Positions 16,878 to 26,209 of a DNA stretch of 64,000 bases are shown piece after piece. Each line of letters begins with the position of its first letter. Position 1 is the first letter of the stretch. The notes beneath the pieces were generated by a model. It was given only the letters and a program-made list of their open reading frames with translations, searched no databases and had not been told where the DNA came from. This stretch comes from Tepidiphilus margaritifer DSM 15129 (GTDB taxonomy: Bacteria; Pseudomonadota; Gammaproteobacteria; Burkholderiales; Rhodocyclaceae). The translations under genes were made by a program, and so were the position numbers. The stretch is taken from the NCBI RefSeq assembly GCF_000425565.1, contig NZ_AUDR01000018.1, forward strand, positions 1-64,000, given 5' to 3'.

Positions 16878-18428
16878 ATGAATCTGTTGCGCGCGCTGGC
16901 CACCGTCAGCGGTTTCACGCTCGCTTCCCGCATCCTCGGCTTCGTGCGCGACTTGCTGATCGCCGCCGTCTTCGGCGCCGGCCCCGCCACCGACGCGTTC
17001 TTCGTCGCCTTTCGCTTGCCGAACCTGTTGCGGCGGCTCTTCGCCGAAGGGGCATTCTCCCAAGCCTTCGTGCCGGTGCTGGGACACACGCGCGAACGCG
17101 AAGGGGCGCAGGCGACACAGACCCTGATCAACCGCGTCTTCACCCTGCTCTTCACCACCGTAAGCGCCGTGACGCTCCTGGGAATGCTCGGCTCGGGCGC
17201 ACTCATCGCCCTCTCGGCGCCGGGATTCCTGTCCCGTCCTGAAACCTTCGCGCTCGCCGTGTCGATGACGCGCATCACCTTTCCCTACATCCTGTGCATG
17301 GCGCTAGTCGCTTTCTCCTCGGCCATCCTCAACACCTGGGGCCGATTCGCCCTACCGGCGGCCACGCCCGTGGCGCTCAACCTCTCCTTCATCGGGTTCA
17401 CCCTGCTCGTAATCGCCGACGTACCGGCTTTCTCGCCGCCGGTCACGGCACTCGCCTGGGCCGTGCTCGTCGGTGGGCTCGCTCAGGTCGTGCTGCACGT
17501 GTTCGCCTTGCGGCGCCTTGGTACCTGGCCGCGCTGGGACTGGGCCCCGCGAGACGAAGGCGTGCGCCGCGTGCTGCGGCTCATGGCCCCGGCGGTATTG
17601 GGCGTCTCGGTGGCCCAGGTGTCGCTGCTCATCAATACCGTCTTCGCCTCCTTGCTGCCCAGCGGCAGCGTCTCCTGGCTCTACTACGCCGACCGGCTGA
17701 TGGAATTTCCTTCGGGGTTGCTGGGTGCGGCGCTCGGGACCATCCTCCTGCCGAGCCTGTCGCGGGCACACGCCCGCGCGAGCCGCGAAGACTACCAGGC
17801 GCTGCTCGACTGGGGGCTACGCCTCACGGTACTCCTCACCTTGCCGGCAGCCGCAGGCATGGCGCTGCTGGCCGAGCCGCTGGTCAGCGTACTCTTCCAG
17901 CATGGCGCGTTCGGCGCACAGGATGCACTCGCCACCTGCCGCGCACTGATTGCCTACAGCGTCGGGCTCACGGCCTTGATCGCGGTGAAGATCCTCGCCC
18001 CCGGTTTCTATGCCCAGCAAAACGTGCGCACGCCCGTGAAAATCGCCCTCGTCTCGCTCGTGGCCACCCAGGCGATGAACGCGCTCTTCGTCTTCGTGCT
18101 GCCGCTCGCGCACGCGGGCTTGGCCCTGTCGATCAGCCTCGCGGCCTGGCTCAATGCCGGGCTTCTGCTGCACGGCCTGTGGCGGCGCGGCACGTATCGC
18201 CCGCTGGCGGGATGGGGAAGGTTTCTGCTACGGGTAGCGTCAGCGACGCTGACGCTCGGCACGGTAGCCTGGGTCGGAGCGCAGATGGCGGGCGATTGGC
18301 TGCATCTGCCCACCCTTGAGCGCACCTTGCGGCTCACCCTGCTCCTTGCCGCCTGCGCGCTCGCCTATTTCGTCACCCTCTACGCTTCGGGAATGAGGTT
18401 GGCCGAATTCCGCCGTCACGGCGCCTGA
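16878..18428 (+). CDS. murJ: lipid II flippase MurJ
   Basis: A 516-residue polytopic inner-membrane protein of the MurJ/MviN family, with about 14 hydrophobic segments. It moves lipid II across the membrane for peptidoglycan synthesis. The N-terminus (SRILGFVRDLLIAAVFGAG, about 17-35) with its arginines, TDAFFVAFRLPNLLRRLFAEG and GAFSQAFVPV are MurJ signatures. Length is normal. It is close to convergent with the lipoprotein gene at 18443, only 14 bases apart. Confidence 0.96.
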   Translation: MNLLRALATVSGFTLASRILGFVRDLLIAAVFGAGPATDAFFVAFRLPNLLRRLFAEGAFSQAFVPVLGHTREREGAQATQTLINRVFTLLFTTVSAVTLLGMLGSGALIALSAPGFLSRPETFALAVSMTRITFPYILCMALVAFSSAILNTWGRFALPAATPVALNLSFIGFTLLVIADVPAFSPPVTALAWAVLVGGLAQVVLHVFALRRLGTWPRWDWAPRDEGVRRVLRLMAPAVLGVSVAQVSLLINTVFASLLPSGSVSWLYYADRLMEFPSGLLGAALGTILLPSLSRAHARASREDYQALLDWGLRLTVLLTLPAAAGMALLAEPLVSVLFQHGAFGAQDALATCRALIAYSVGLTALIAVKILAPGFYAQQNVRTPVKIALVSLVATQAMNALFVFVLPLAHAGLALSISLAAWLNAGLLLHGLWRRGTYRPLAGWGRFLLRVASATLTLGTVAWVGAQMAGDWLHLPTLERTLRLTLLLAACALAYFVTLYASGMRLAEFRRHGA

Positions 18429-18442
18429 AGATGGAGCCAAGC

Positions 18443-18940
18443 TCACATCGCATCCGGATCCATCCAGCTATAGACGTAGCTCACGCTGGTACGTTCGACC
18501 ACCTCTCCTTTGAAATGCACGTTGAAGAGGGTGAAGAGCACGCCACGCCATTCATTCCTGATGTTCCAGTCCCACACCTCCTCGCCGGAGAGGGAGTAGA
18601 AGTGCTCGCGACGATGCGCCCCGAGCAGGCGGTCGACCTCGGCCTTGGTCATGCCCGGCTTGACGCGGGCCAGATTCTCTGGCGAGAGCGCATCGTGCTG
18701 CTCGACGATGCGCCCATCGCGATCGACCGTGTACATCCAGCAGGTCCAACCGTAGGGCTGGGTAGCATACTCCAGCGTGCGCGTGCCGTCGGGGTTCTGC
18801 CACACGCGCGTGGGCGAGCCACGCGCCGCAAGGAGCTGGGATTCGGTTTCGAACAGGGGCGTTTGGATGAGCGGCGTGGCGCACGCGCTCAGAGCGAGCA
18901 CCACGGCGAAGAAAACGGCTTGCAGTAACGGGGCACGCAT
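18443..18940 (-). CDS. outer-membrane-type lipoprotein, SmpA/OmlA (BamE)-like
   Basis: A 165-residue predicted lipoprotein: basic start, hydrophobic core and lipobox ALSAC with Cys20. The segment LARVKPGMTKAEVDRLLGAHR (residues split here) resembles the SmpA/OmlA motif in which a short helix follows V-x-x-G-M. The rest, with several tryptophans (WTCWMYTVD, VWDWNIRN), is rich in beta-type residues. Start at 18940 is preceded by GGGGAGAGGGGA; an in-frame ATG 11 codons upstream is less likely. It is the last gene on its strand after pfp. It may be a BamE paralogue or an unrelated small outer-membrane lipoprotein; the domain match is by eye. Confidence 0.72.
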   Translation of the reverse strand: MRAPLLQAVFFAVVLALSACATPLIQTPLFETESQLLAARGSPTRVWQNPDGTRTLEYATQPYGWTCWMYTVDRDGRIVEQHDALSPENLARVKPGMTKAEVDRLLGAHRREHFYSLSGEEVWDWNIRNEWRGVLFTLFNVHFKGEVVERTSVSYVYSWMDPDAM

Positions 18941-18993
18941 TCCCCTCTCCCCTTTTGCCTTGTCTGAATCCATTATAGGCACGGCAGGAACGT

Positions 18994-20241
18994 TCAGGGC
19001 GCAGACCACGGCGCGCAGCGCTTCGGCAGGCTCTCCCACGCAGGCAGTTGGACGTCCGGCAAGCCGCCACGACAGGGGGTGGGCAAGGTTCCTTCGATGA
19101 GGGGGGAAAGCCAGCGCTGGAATGCCTCGTCTACGCCACAGCCTGAGGCATCGATCCACTCTGGCGGAAAGCCGCGCTCGCGGTTGGCCGGCGTATCGAT
19201 CGGCACCGTCACGCAGCGGTATCGGTACGGCGTCTCACCGATACGCTCCACCGCCACCATCACCGCCGATCTGCCCGCGAGCGCCGTCTCCACGGCGAAT
19301 TCGCCCAAGCGGTCGGCGACCTCGTAATCGACGGGACTTGCCCAATGCGCCGCGGCCCGCTGCAGATAATCCGGCACGGCGACGTGATATTTCACGCCGA
19401 ATTCCTGCGCAAGCCGCTGCGCGAGCGCCGTCCCCGCCCCGCCGAGTTGTACGTAGCGCCCCTCCTCCACCCCGCGCATCGACAGCAGTCGCCCCGTTTC
19501 GTCCTTGACCCCTTCGGCGACGACGAGGGAGCAAAAACCGAGGCGGGAGAGCGCCTCCTCCACACGAGGGAAAACCGCTTCAGGACGAAAAAGCGTCTCC
19601 GGCAACAGCACTAGGTGCGGCCCTTCGTCGGGCGCAAACCGCTGCACAAGCGAGGTACTGGCGGCGAGCCAACCGACGTTGCGCCCCATCGTCTCCATGA
19701 CGAAGAGCCGGGGCTTGCGCACGTAAAGGGAAGCCAGGTCGAGGCTCGCTTCGAGATAGCTCGTAGCGAGATACTTCGCCGCCGAAGGATAACCGGGAGA
19801 AAAATCGGTGCCGAGAAGGTCGTTGTCGATGGTCTTGGGCACACCGACCACGGTGAGAGGGTAACCCAGGCGTTGCGCGCTCAAGTGCAGCTGGCGCACG
19901 GTATCCATCGATCCGTTGCCGCCGTTGTAGAGCAACCAGCGCACTTCATGCGCCTCGAGCACGGCAAAGAGCCGCTCGTGGAGCGCCGGCGCTTCATCGA
20001 GCGGCGGCAAGTCGAAGCGGCAGGAACCGAAGGTCCCGCCCGGCGTGCGCGAGATGCGCGCGAGCACGGAAGCATCGAGCGTACCGGGCGCGACGAGCTC
20101 CTCTTCGAGCACACCGAGAATGCCGTGCCGGGCGGCGAGAAAGGGTACACCCGCCGCAGCGCAGGCGCGCATCACGCCCACGGCGCTCGCGTTGATCACC
20201 GCCGTCATCCCGCCCGATTGGGCGTAGAGGAGCGCGCTCAT
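18994..20241 (-). CDS. pfp: 6-phosphofructokinase, pyrophosphate-dependent type
   Basis: A 415-residue phosphofructokinase. PKTIDNDL (135-142), with Lys where ATP enzymes have Gly (PGTIDND), marks the pyrophosphate-dependent group, and the length exceeds bacterial ATP-PFK (about 320). Other family motifs are the ETMGRNVGWLA segment (about 182) and EFGVKYHV. The phosphoryl-donor loop reads GGNGS (107-111) rather than GGDGS or the GGDDS usual in PPi enzymes. This puts Asn at a position normally Asp, so donor specificity is uncertain. The start codon overlaps the upstream Nudix stop (ATGA), tying it to the end of the nuo operon. PPi enzymes are reversible and serve glycolysis and gluconeogenesis. 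Confidence 0.87.
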   Translation of the reverse strand: MSALLYAQSGGMTAVINASAVGVMRACAAAGVPFLAARHGILGVLEEELVAPGTLDASVLARISRTPGGTFGSCRFDLPPLDEAPALHERLFAVLEAHEVRWLLYNGGNGSMDTVRQLHLSAQRLGYPLTVVGVPKTIDNDLLGTDFSPGYPSAAKYLATSYLEASLDLASLYVRKPRLFVMETMGRNVGWLAASTSLVQRFAPDEGPHLVLLPETLFRPEAVFPRVEEALSRLGFCSLVVAEGVKDETGRLLSMRGVEEGRYVQLGGAGTALAQRLAQEFGVKYHVAVPDYLQRAAAHWASPVDYEVADRLGEFAVETALAGRSAVMVAVERIGETPYRYRCVTVPIDTPANRERGFPPEWIDASGCGVDEAFQRWLSPLIEGTLPTPCRGGLPDVQLPAWESLPKRCAPWSAP

Positions 20242-20807
20242 GGCGTGGGCAACCCGAGCGCACGCAACTTCGGCAGCGCGAGCAGCAAAGCCGACAGCGT
20301 CTTGCCGTCGGTGATCTCACCGGCGAAGATCGCCTGCCACAGGCGCGACAGCGGCCAGTGCAGCACCTCGAGGAATTCGCCATGATCGAGCCGACGGCGA
20401 CCGGCGCGCAGTCCGCGGGCGAGAAAGACGTGGATCACCTCGTCGGAATAGCCGACACAGGGATGAAAGTGCCCGATCGCTTCCCAGTGCTCGGCCGTAT
20501 AACCAGTTTCTTCCTCCAGCTCCCGGCGGGCACAAACGAGCGGCGGTTCGCCCGCATCCAGTTTTCCGGCCGGCAACTCGATGATGCTGCATCCCAGGGG
20601 ATAGCGGAACTGGCGCTCCAGCACCACTTCGCCCGCGTCGGTGAGCGCGATCATCGCCGCAGCACCGGGATGGCGCAGGTATTCGCGCGTCGTCTCGTGC
20701 CCATCGGGCAGGCGCACGCGATCGCGCAGCACGCGCAGGAAGACCCCTTCCCATACCGTGTCCGAGGTCAGCGTCACTTCGCGCAAGGGATCATCGGGCG
20801 CGGACAC
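20238..20807 (-). CDS. nudF: Nudix hydrolase, ADP-ribose pyrophosphatase type
   Basis: A 189-residue Nudix enzyme. The Nudix box lies at about 81-103 (GKLDAGEPPLVCARRELEEE then TG) and follows the G-x5-E-x7-REUxEExGU pattern. The upstream ERQFRYPLGCSIIELPAG is typical of the ADP-ribose pyrophosphatase (NudF) branch, as is a beta-rich N-terminal domain. The likely reaction is ADP-ribose to AMP and ribose 5-phosphate. It lies 15 bases behind nuoN and overlaps pfp. Substrate within the branch is not certain. Confidence 0.85.
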   Translation of the reverse strand: MSAPDDPLREVTLTSDTVWEGVFLRVLRDRVRLPDGHETTREYLRHPGAAAMIALTDAGEVVLERQFRYPLGCSIIELPAGKLDAGEPPLVCARRELEEETGYTAEHWEAIGHFHPCVGYSDEVIHVFLARGLRAGRRRLDHGEFLEVLHWPLSRLWQAIFAGEITDGKTLSALLLALPKLRALGLPTP

Positions 20808-20822
20808 GGACAGAGCCCCCGC

Positions 20823-22295
20823 TCAGAAGGAGGTGAGGATGGCGTAGGCGCAGATCGACATCAACCCCTGCGGCATGAGGCCCGCCACCGCCAAAGTCAG
20901 TGCATTGGCCGAGAGCAACACGCGGGTTTCGCTGGAGGCGATGAGCACCGTGCGATCCGTCGGCTCATCGAAGTACATCACCTTGACCACCCGCAGGTAG
21001 TAATACGCGCCGATCACCGACATGATCACCGCGAGCACGGCGAGCCAGGTGTGGCCGGCAGCGACCACCGCCTCGAGCACGGCGAACTTGGCAAAGAACC
21101 CGAGGAAGAAAGGAATGCCGGCCATGGAGAACATGACGAAGAGCATCATCGCCGCGAACCAGGGACTGCGGCGGTTGAGCCCTTTGAAATCGTCGATGTG
21201 CTCGGCCTCGAACCCGGTGCGCGCGAGCAACAGCACCATGCCGAAGCTCGCCAGGCTCATGAGGGCGTAAGACACGGCGTAAAAGAGCGCCGAGCTATAG
21301 GCATTGAAGGCAAGCTGGTGGCTGCCGTCGGTAACGCCGGCGAGCAGGCCCAAGAGCACGAATCCCATGTGGGAGATGCCCGAATAGGCGAGCATGCGCT
21401 TGATGTTGTTCTGGACGATGGCCGCCAGGTTGCCGAGCACGATGGAGGCCACGGCGAGCAGCATCAGCATCGGCTGCCACGTCTCCGCGAGACCAAAGAA
21501 TCCGCCGACGAGCAGCCTCAGGGCGAGCGCAACGCCGGCGAGCTTGGGCGCCGAGGCGATGAGCAGCGTCACCGGGGTGGCGGCGCCATGATAGACGTCG
21601 GGCACCCACATGTGGAACGGCACCACGCCGAACTTGAAGGCAATGCCCGCCACGAGGAAAGCGACACCGAACTTGAGCACCATCTCGTCGCCCGCCCCGA
21701 GATAGACCGCCTGGGCCACCGTGCCCAAGTCGAGCGAGCCGGTGGCGCCATAGATCATGGACATCCCGTAGAGCAGCAGCCCCGAAGAGATCGCCCCCAG
21801 CACGAAGTACTTGATCGCCGCCTCGGAGCGCAGGCCGTTGTCGCGGTCGAAGGCGACGAGCGCATAGAGCGCGAGCGTCATCATCTCCAGTCCGAGGTAG
21901 AGCACGAGCAGGTTGTTGGCCGACACCAGGATCATCGCCCCCAGCATCGACAGCAGCATCAGCACGTAATACTCGGCCTTTTCCAGTCGCCGCTCGATGA
22001 GGTAGAGCCGTCCGTAGAGGAGCGAGGCGAATACCGACAGGTAGATGAAGAGCTTGAGCACCTGGCCGAGCCAGTCCGAGACGTACATCGTGCCGAAGGT
22101 ATAACGCACCGTCGGCTCGTTCACCGAGAAGACCGTGATGAATGCGGCGCCGATGACGGTGATCTGCGCCAGCGCATAGCCGAGCTCCCGGCTGATGCGG
22201 CGCAGGAAAGTCCCCGTCACCATGACGACGAGCGCCATCACCGCCACGAAGATCTCGGCAGCCGCCAAGGAGAAGTCCGGTCGTTCGAATTCCAT
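20823..22295 (-). CDS. nuoN: NADH-quinone oxidoreductase subunit N
   Basis: A 490-residue antiporter-like membrane subunit of complex I, with about 14 hydrophobic segments. LGLEMMTLALYALVA near residue 115 carries the conserved glutamate of TM5, and KFGVVPFHMWVPDVYHGA carries the TM7 lysine region that is typical of antiporter-like subunits. It forms one of three proton channels. Length is normal. Last nuo gene; nudF follows after 15 bases. Confidence 0.97.
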   Translation of the reverse strand: MEFERPDFSLAAAEIFVAVMALVVMVTGTFLRRISRELGYALAQITVIGAAFITVFSVNEPTVRYTFGTMYVSDWLGQVLKLFIYLSVFASLLYGRLYLIERRLEKAEYYVLMLLSMLGAMILVSANNLLVLYLGLEMMTLALYALVAFDRDNGLRSEAAIKYFVLGAISSGLLLYGMSMIYGATGSLDLGTVAQAVYLGAGDEMVLKFGVAFLVAGIAFKFGVVPFHMWVPDVYHGAATPVTLLIASAPKLAGVALALRLLVGGFFGLAETWQPMLMLLAVASIVLGNLAAIVQNNIKRMLAYSGISHMGFVLLGLLAGVTDGSHQLAFNAYSSALFYAVSYALMSLASFGMVLLLARTGFEAEHIDDFKGLNRRSPWFAAMMLFVMFSMAGIPFFLGFFAKFAVLEAVVAAGHTWLAVLAVIMSVIGAYYYLRVVKVMYFDEPTDRTVLIASSETRVLLSANALTLAVAGLMPQGLMSICAYAILTSF

Positions 22296-22327
22296 GTTCT
22301 ATCCCGTCCCAGCGTAGAGGGCTTGAC

Positions 22328-23815
22328 TCAGTGCAGTTTGCCGGCGGCCACGTGCCGCAGCAGTTCATCGACGGAGGCGTGCATCACGTCCAGGAGCGGC
22401 GCCGGATACACCCCCAGCAACAGCACGAAGAACGCAAGCACCGCCAGCATCCAGAATTCGCGCGCCCCGATGTCGTCGAGCGCCGCCACGCGGTCGTTGG
22501 CCACCGGACCGAAGACGACGCGCTTGTACATCCACAGCGAATAGGCCGCGCCGAGGATGAGCGTGGTGGCCGCAAAGAACCCGATCCAGAAGTTGGTCTT
22601 CACCGCGGCAAGCGCCACCATGAATTCCCCGACGAAACCGCTGGTGGCCGGCAGACCCGAGTTGGCCATGGCGAAGAGCAGGAAGAAAGCAGCGAACTTC
22701 GGCATGACGTTTACCACCCCGCCGTAGTCGGCGATGCGCCGCGAGTGCATCCGGTCGTAGAGCACGCCGATGCACAGGAACATCGCCCCCGAGACGAACC
22801 CGTGCGAGATCATCTGCACGATCGCCCCTTCCATGCCGAGCCGGTTGAACACGAAAAAGCCCAGCGTGACGAATCCCATGTGCGCGATGGAGGAGTAGGC
22901 CACGAGTTTCTTCATGTCCTCCTGCACCAGGGCGACGAAACCGATGTAGACCACGGCGATCAGGGAGAGTCCCACGATCAGACCCTGAAAGCCCATGGAA
23001 GCATCCGGCGCGATCGGCAGCGAAAAGCGCAGAAAACCGTAAGCGCCCAGTTTCAGGGCAATGGCCGCCAGCACCACCGAGCCACCGGTGGGCGCCTCGA
23101 CGTGTGCATCCGGCAACCAGGTGTGCACCGGCCACATCGGCACCTTGACGGCAAAAGCCACGAGGAACGCGAGGAAGAGCAGCTGCTGCGCCCCCATTCC
23201 CAGCGGCAGACGGTGCCAGTCGAGGATCTCGAAACTGCCATTGGAGGCGTAGAAGAGATAGAGCAGCGCCACCAGCATCAGGAGCGACCCGGCGAGCGTG
23301 TAGAGGAAGAACTTGATCGCCGCATAGACCCGGTTCGGTCCGCCCCAGATGCCGATGATGAGATACAGCGGAATGAGGGAAGCCTCGAAGAAGACATAGA
23401 AGAGCACGGCATCCATCGCCGAGAAGATACCGTTGATGATGCCGGACATGATGAGGAAGGCGGCCATGTACTGCGCCACGCGCTCCTGAATCACCTCCCA
23501 TCCGGCCACTACCACGATGAGCGTGACGAAGGAATTGAGCAGCACGAAAGGCATCGAGATGCCGTCCACACCAAGGTGGTAGTGCACCGCATAGCGCGGG
23601 ATCCAGTCGCGGATTTCGACGAACTGCAGCGCCGAGGTGGACGCGTCGAACTCGAACCACAGCGGCAGCGTCACCGCAAAGCCGAGCGCCGCCGCGAAGA
23701 GGCTCGTCACCCGCGCCAGCGGCGCATTGCGGTCGTTGCCACCCACCGCGAGCACCAGCAGCCCTCCGAGGATCGGAATCCAGATCGCCAAGCTCAGTAA
23801 AGGAATTCCCGCCAT
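22328..23815 (-). CDS. nuoM: NADH-quinone oxidoreductase subunit M
   Basis: A 495-residue antiporter-like membrane subunit of complex I. FFEASLIPLYLIIGIWGG contains the TM5 glutamate; FAVKVPMWPVHTWLPDAHVE contains the conserved lysine and the H-x-W-L-P-D-A-H signature; YSSIAHMGFVTLG is also conserved. About 14 hydrophobic segments and normal length. Spaced 32 bases from nuoN. Confidence 0.98.
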   Translation of the reverse strand: MAGIPLLSLAIWIPILGGLLVLAVGGNDRNAPLARVTSLFAAALGFAVTLPLWFEFDASTSALQFVEIRDWIPRYAVHYHLGVDGISMPFVLLNSFVTLIVVVAGWEVIQERVAQYMAAFLIMSGIINGIFSAMDAVLFYVFFEASLIPLYLIIGIWGGPNRVYAAIKFFLYTLAGSLLMLVALLYLFYASNGSFEILDWHRLPLGMGAQQLLFLAFLVAFAVKVPMWPVHTWLPDAHVEAPTGGSVVLAAIALKLGAYGFLRFSLPIAPDASMGFQGLIVGLSLIAVVYIGFVALVQEDMKKLVAYSSIAHMGFVTLGFFVFNRLGMEGAIVQMISHGFVSGAMFLCIGVLYDRMHSRRIADYGGVVNVMPKFAAFFLLFAMANSGLPATSGFVGEFMVALAAVKTNFWIGFFAATTLILGAAYSLWMYKRVVFGPVANDRVAALDDIGAREFWMLAVLAFFVLLLGVYPAPLLDVMHASVDELLRHVAAGKLH

Positions 23816-23876
23816 GTCGCTCTTCCGTGTGCGCGTCGTCGTTGTATCGTAAAAAAACCGGGAATCGATTCCCGCC

Positions 23877-25886
23877 TCAATGTCCGCGGTAGATGAACCA
23901 GAGCAGCACCACCATGCCGGCGATCATCGCGAAGGCGTAATGGTAGAGCCGCCCCGTCTGCAGCGAACGTGCCGTGCCGGCGATCTCGCCCACCATGGCA
24001 GCCGAGCCATTGACCACCGCCCCGTCGATGATGGTGCGATCACCGATCTGCCACAGGAAGCGGCCAAGCAACCGCGCCCCGCCGGCAAAGACCACCTCGT
24101 TGAAACGGTCGAAATAGTACTTGTTCTCCAGCAACACGTAGATCGGGCGGAACGTGCGGGCGAAGAATTCCGGCACCTGCGGACGCACCAGGTAGCAGAA
24201 CCAGGCGAGCACGACACCGGCGAGCGCGAGCCAGAACGGCAGCGAAGTAAAGCCATGCAGCGCCATCGCCAGCGGTCCGTGGAATTCCTCGGCGAGTTTC
24301 TCCATGGCCGGATGTTTCTCGGCGAGCACCTGGATCGCATCACCGAACCAACCACCGTAGAGCATGGGCTCGATCGTGAAGTAGCCGATCACCACCGAGG
24401 GAATGGCCAAGAGCACCAGCGGCACCGTCACTACCGGGGGCGACTCGTGCGGTTTCTCGCCCGGCGCCAGCCCATGATGCTCGTCGTGACCATGCGCCTC
24501 GTGCCCAGGGTGCGCCTTCCCGAAACGCTCCTGGCCGTGGAAGACGAGGAAGTACATGCGGAAGGTGTAGAAGGCCGTGACGAAGACGCCGGCGAGCACG
24601 CAGAAATAGGCATACCCCGCGCCGAAGACGTTCGCCTCGGCCACCGCCTCGATGATGGTGTCCTTGGAGTAGAACCCGGAGAAGAAGGGCGTACCGATGA
24701 GCGCGAGCGAGCCGATGAGCGCCGTGATCCAGGTGATGGGCATGTACTTGCGCAAGCCCCCCATGTTGCGCATGTCCTGGTCGTGGTGCATGCCGATGAT
24801 GACCGAACCGGCGGCGAGGAAGAGGAGCGCCTTGAAGAATGCGTGCGTCATGAGATGGAACACCGCCGCCGAATAGGCCGACGCGCCCAGCGCCACCGTC
24901 ATGTAGCCGAGCTGCGACAGGGTCGAATAGGCCACCACGCGCTTGATGTCGTTCTGCACGATGCCGAGGAAACCCATGAAGAGCGCGGTCGTGGCGCCGA
25001 TGATCAGCACGAAGGAGAGCGCCGTGTCGGAGAGCTCGAAGAGCGGCGACATGCGCGCCACCATGAAGATACCGGCCGTGACCATGGTCGCGGCGTGGAT
25101 GAGCGCCGAGATCGGCGTCGGGCCTTCCATCGAATCCGGCAGCCACACGTGCAAGGGGACTTGGGCCGATTTGCCCATGGCGCCGACGAAGAGCGCGATA
25201 CAGATGGCGGTGACGAGCGGCCAACCGGTGACCGTCTCGGTGAGCCCCGCCAGATGCTCGGCCTTGGCGAACACCTCGGTATAGTCGAGCGAACCGGCGT
25301 AGGCCGCCACCAGCCCGATCCCGAGGAGAAACCCGAAGTCGCCGACGCGGTTGACCAGGAAAGCCTTGAGGTTGGCGTAGATGGCGCTGGGGCGCGTGTA
25401 CCAGAAACCGATCAGCAGGTACGACACCAGACCCACCGCTTCCCAGCCGAAGAAGAGCTGCAGGAAGTTGTTGGCCATCACCAGCATCAGCATCGAGAAG
25501 GTGAAGAGCGAGATGTAGCTGAAAAAGCGCGTATAGCCCGGGTCGTCGGCCATGTAGCCGATGGTGTAGATGTGCACCATCAGCGACACGAAAGTGACCA
25601 CGAGCATCATCATCACCGTGAGGGAATCGATGAGGAAGCCCACCTGGAAGGAGAGCCCATCGCTCGTACCCCAGACATAGAGCGGCCCGTTGAAGGTGTT
25701 GCCGGCCTTGACGTCGAAATAGATCGCCACCGACGCAAGAAAAGCGACGAGCACGCCGAGAATGGTGACGGTGTGCGCTCCGCGCCGCCCCACCCAGCGC
25801 CCGAAGAGCCCCGCGACGATGGAACCCACCAGCGGCGCGAGCGGCACCAAGGGATAGAGCGTTTTCATTTCGTTCATCGCGCTCAT
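23877..25886 (-). CDS. nuoL: NADH-quinone oxidoreductase subunit L
   Basis: A 669-residue distal antiporter-like subunit of complex I. The core of about 14 hydrophobic segments includes FFGWEAVGLVSYLLIGFWY (conserved glutamate) and KSAQVPLHVWLPDSMEGPTP (conserved lysine and histidine). The C-terminal part extends to form the lateral helix and a final transmembrane segment. A hydrophilic loop near residues 455-485 is rich in histidine (GHEAHGHDEHHG). The start at 25886 is preceded by AAGGG inside the end of nuoK, 4 bases away. Confidence 0.97.
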   Translation of the reverse strand: MSAMNEMKTLYPLVPLAPLVGSIVAGLFGRWVGRRGAHTVTILGVLVAFLASVAIYFDVKAGNTFNGPLYVWGTSDGLSFQVGFLIDSLTVMMMLVVTFVSLMVHIYTIGYMADDPGYTRFFSYISLFTFSMLMLVMANNFLQLFFGWEAVGLVSYLLIGFWYTRPSAIYANLKAFLVNRVGDFGFLLGIGLVAAYAGSLDYTEVFAKAEHLAGLTETVTGWPLVTAICIALFVGAMGKSAQVPLHVWLPDSMEGPTPISALIHAATMVTAGIFMVARMSPLFELSDTALSFVLIIGATTALFMGFLGIVQNDIKRVVAYSTLSQLGYMTVALGASAYSAAVFHLMTHAFFKALLFLAAGSVIIGMHHDQDMRNMGGLRKYMPITWITALIGSLALIGTPFFSGFYSKDTIIEAVAEANVFGAGYAYFCVLAGVFVTAFYTFRMYFLVFHGQERFGKAHPGHEAHGHDEHHGLAPGEKPHESPPVVTVPLVLLAIPSVVIGYFTIEPMLYGGWFGDAIQVLAEKHPAMEKLAEEFHGPLAMALHGFTSLPFWLALAGVVLAWFCYLVRPQVPEFFARTFRPIYVLLENKYYFDRFNEVVFAGGARLLGRFLWQIGDRTIIDGAVVNGSAAMVGEIAGTARSLQTGRLYHYAFAMIAGMVVLLWFIYRGH

Positions 25887-25890
25887 CGGA

Positions 25891-26196
25891 TCAGCCCTTC
25901 AGTTGGTCGAGGTCATCGACGTGAATGGTGCGGCGGTTGCGGAACAGCACCACCAAGATCGCCAGTCCGATGGCGGACTCGGCCGCCGCCACCGTCAGGA
26001 TGAAGAAGACGAAGATCTGGCCGTGGATGTCGCCCAGATAGTGCGAAAAGGCGACGAAGTTCGTGTTGACCGCCAGGAGCATCAGCTCGATGGCCATCAG
26101 CAGTACGATCAGATTCTTGCGGTTGAGGAAGATCCCGACCACGCTGATCGCGAACAGGACCGCACCGAACACCAGGAAGTGAGACAAGGTCAGCAT
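25891..26196 (-). CDS. nuoK: NADH-quinone oxidoreductase subunit K
   Basis: A 101-residue, three-helix membrane subunit of complex I. The two conserved glutamates are in [12 protein letters not shown] (TM2) and [14 protein letters not shown] (TM3). ATG 26196 is chosen because GGAG lies seven bases upstream; the GTG one codon earlier would leave only four. Length equals that of typical NuoK. Confidence 0.97.
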   Translation of the reverse strand: MLTLSHFLVFGAVLFAISVVGIFLNRKNLIVLLMAIELMLLAVNTNFVAFSHYLGDIHGQIFVFFILTVAAAESAIGLAILVVLFRNRRTIHVDDLDQLKG

Positions 26197-26209
26197 CACG
26201 TCGCTCCGC

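Noticed and set aside
20358-22544. A 728-codon open frame on the plus strand, antisense to nuoN and nuoM
   Set aside because: Its translation is a His/Glu/Arg-rich string without a fold or motif, and the opposite strand encodes clear complex I subunits. Long antisense frames are an expected by-product of high GC3.
23880-26003. A 707-codon open frame on the plus strand, antisense to nuoL
   Set aside because: Same composition artefact; nuoL on the other strand has all family motifs.
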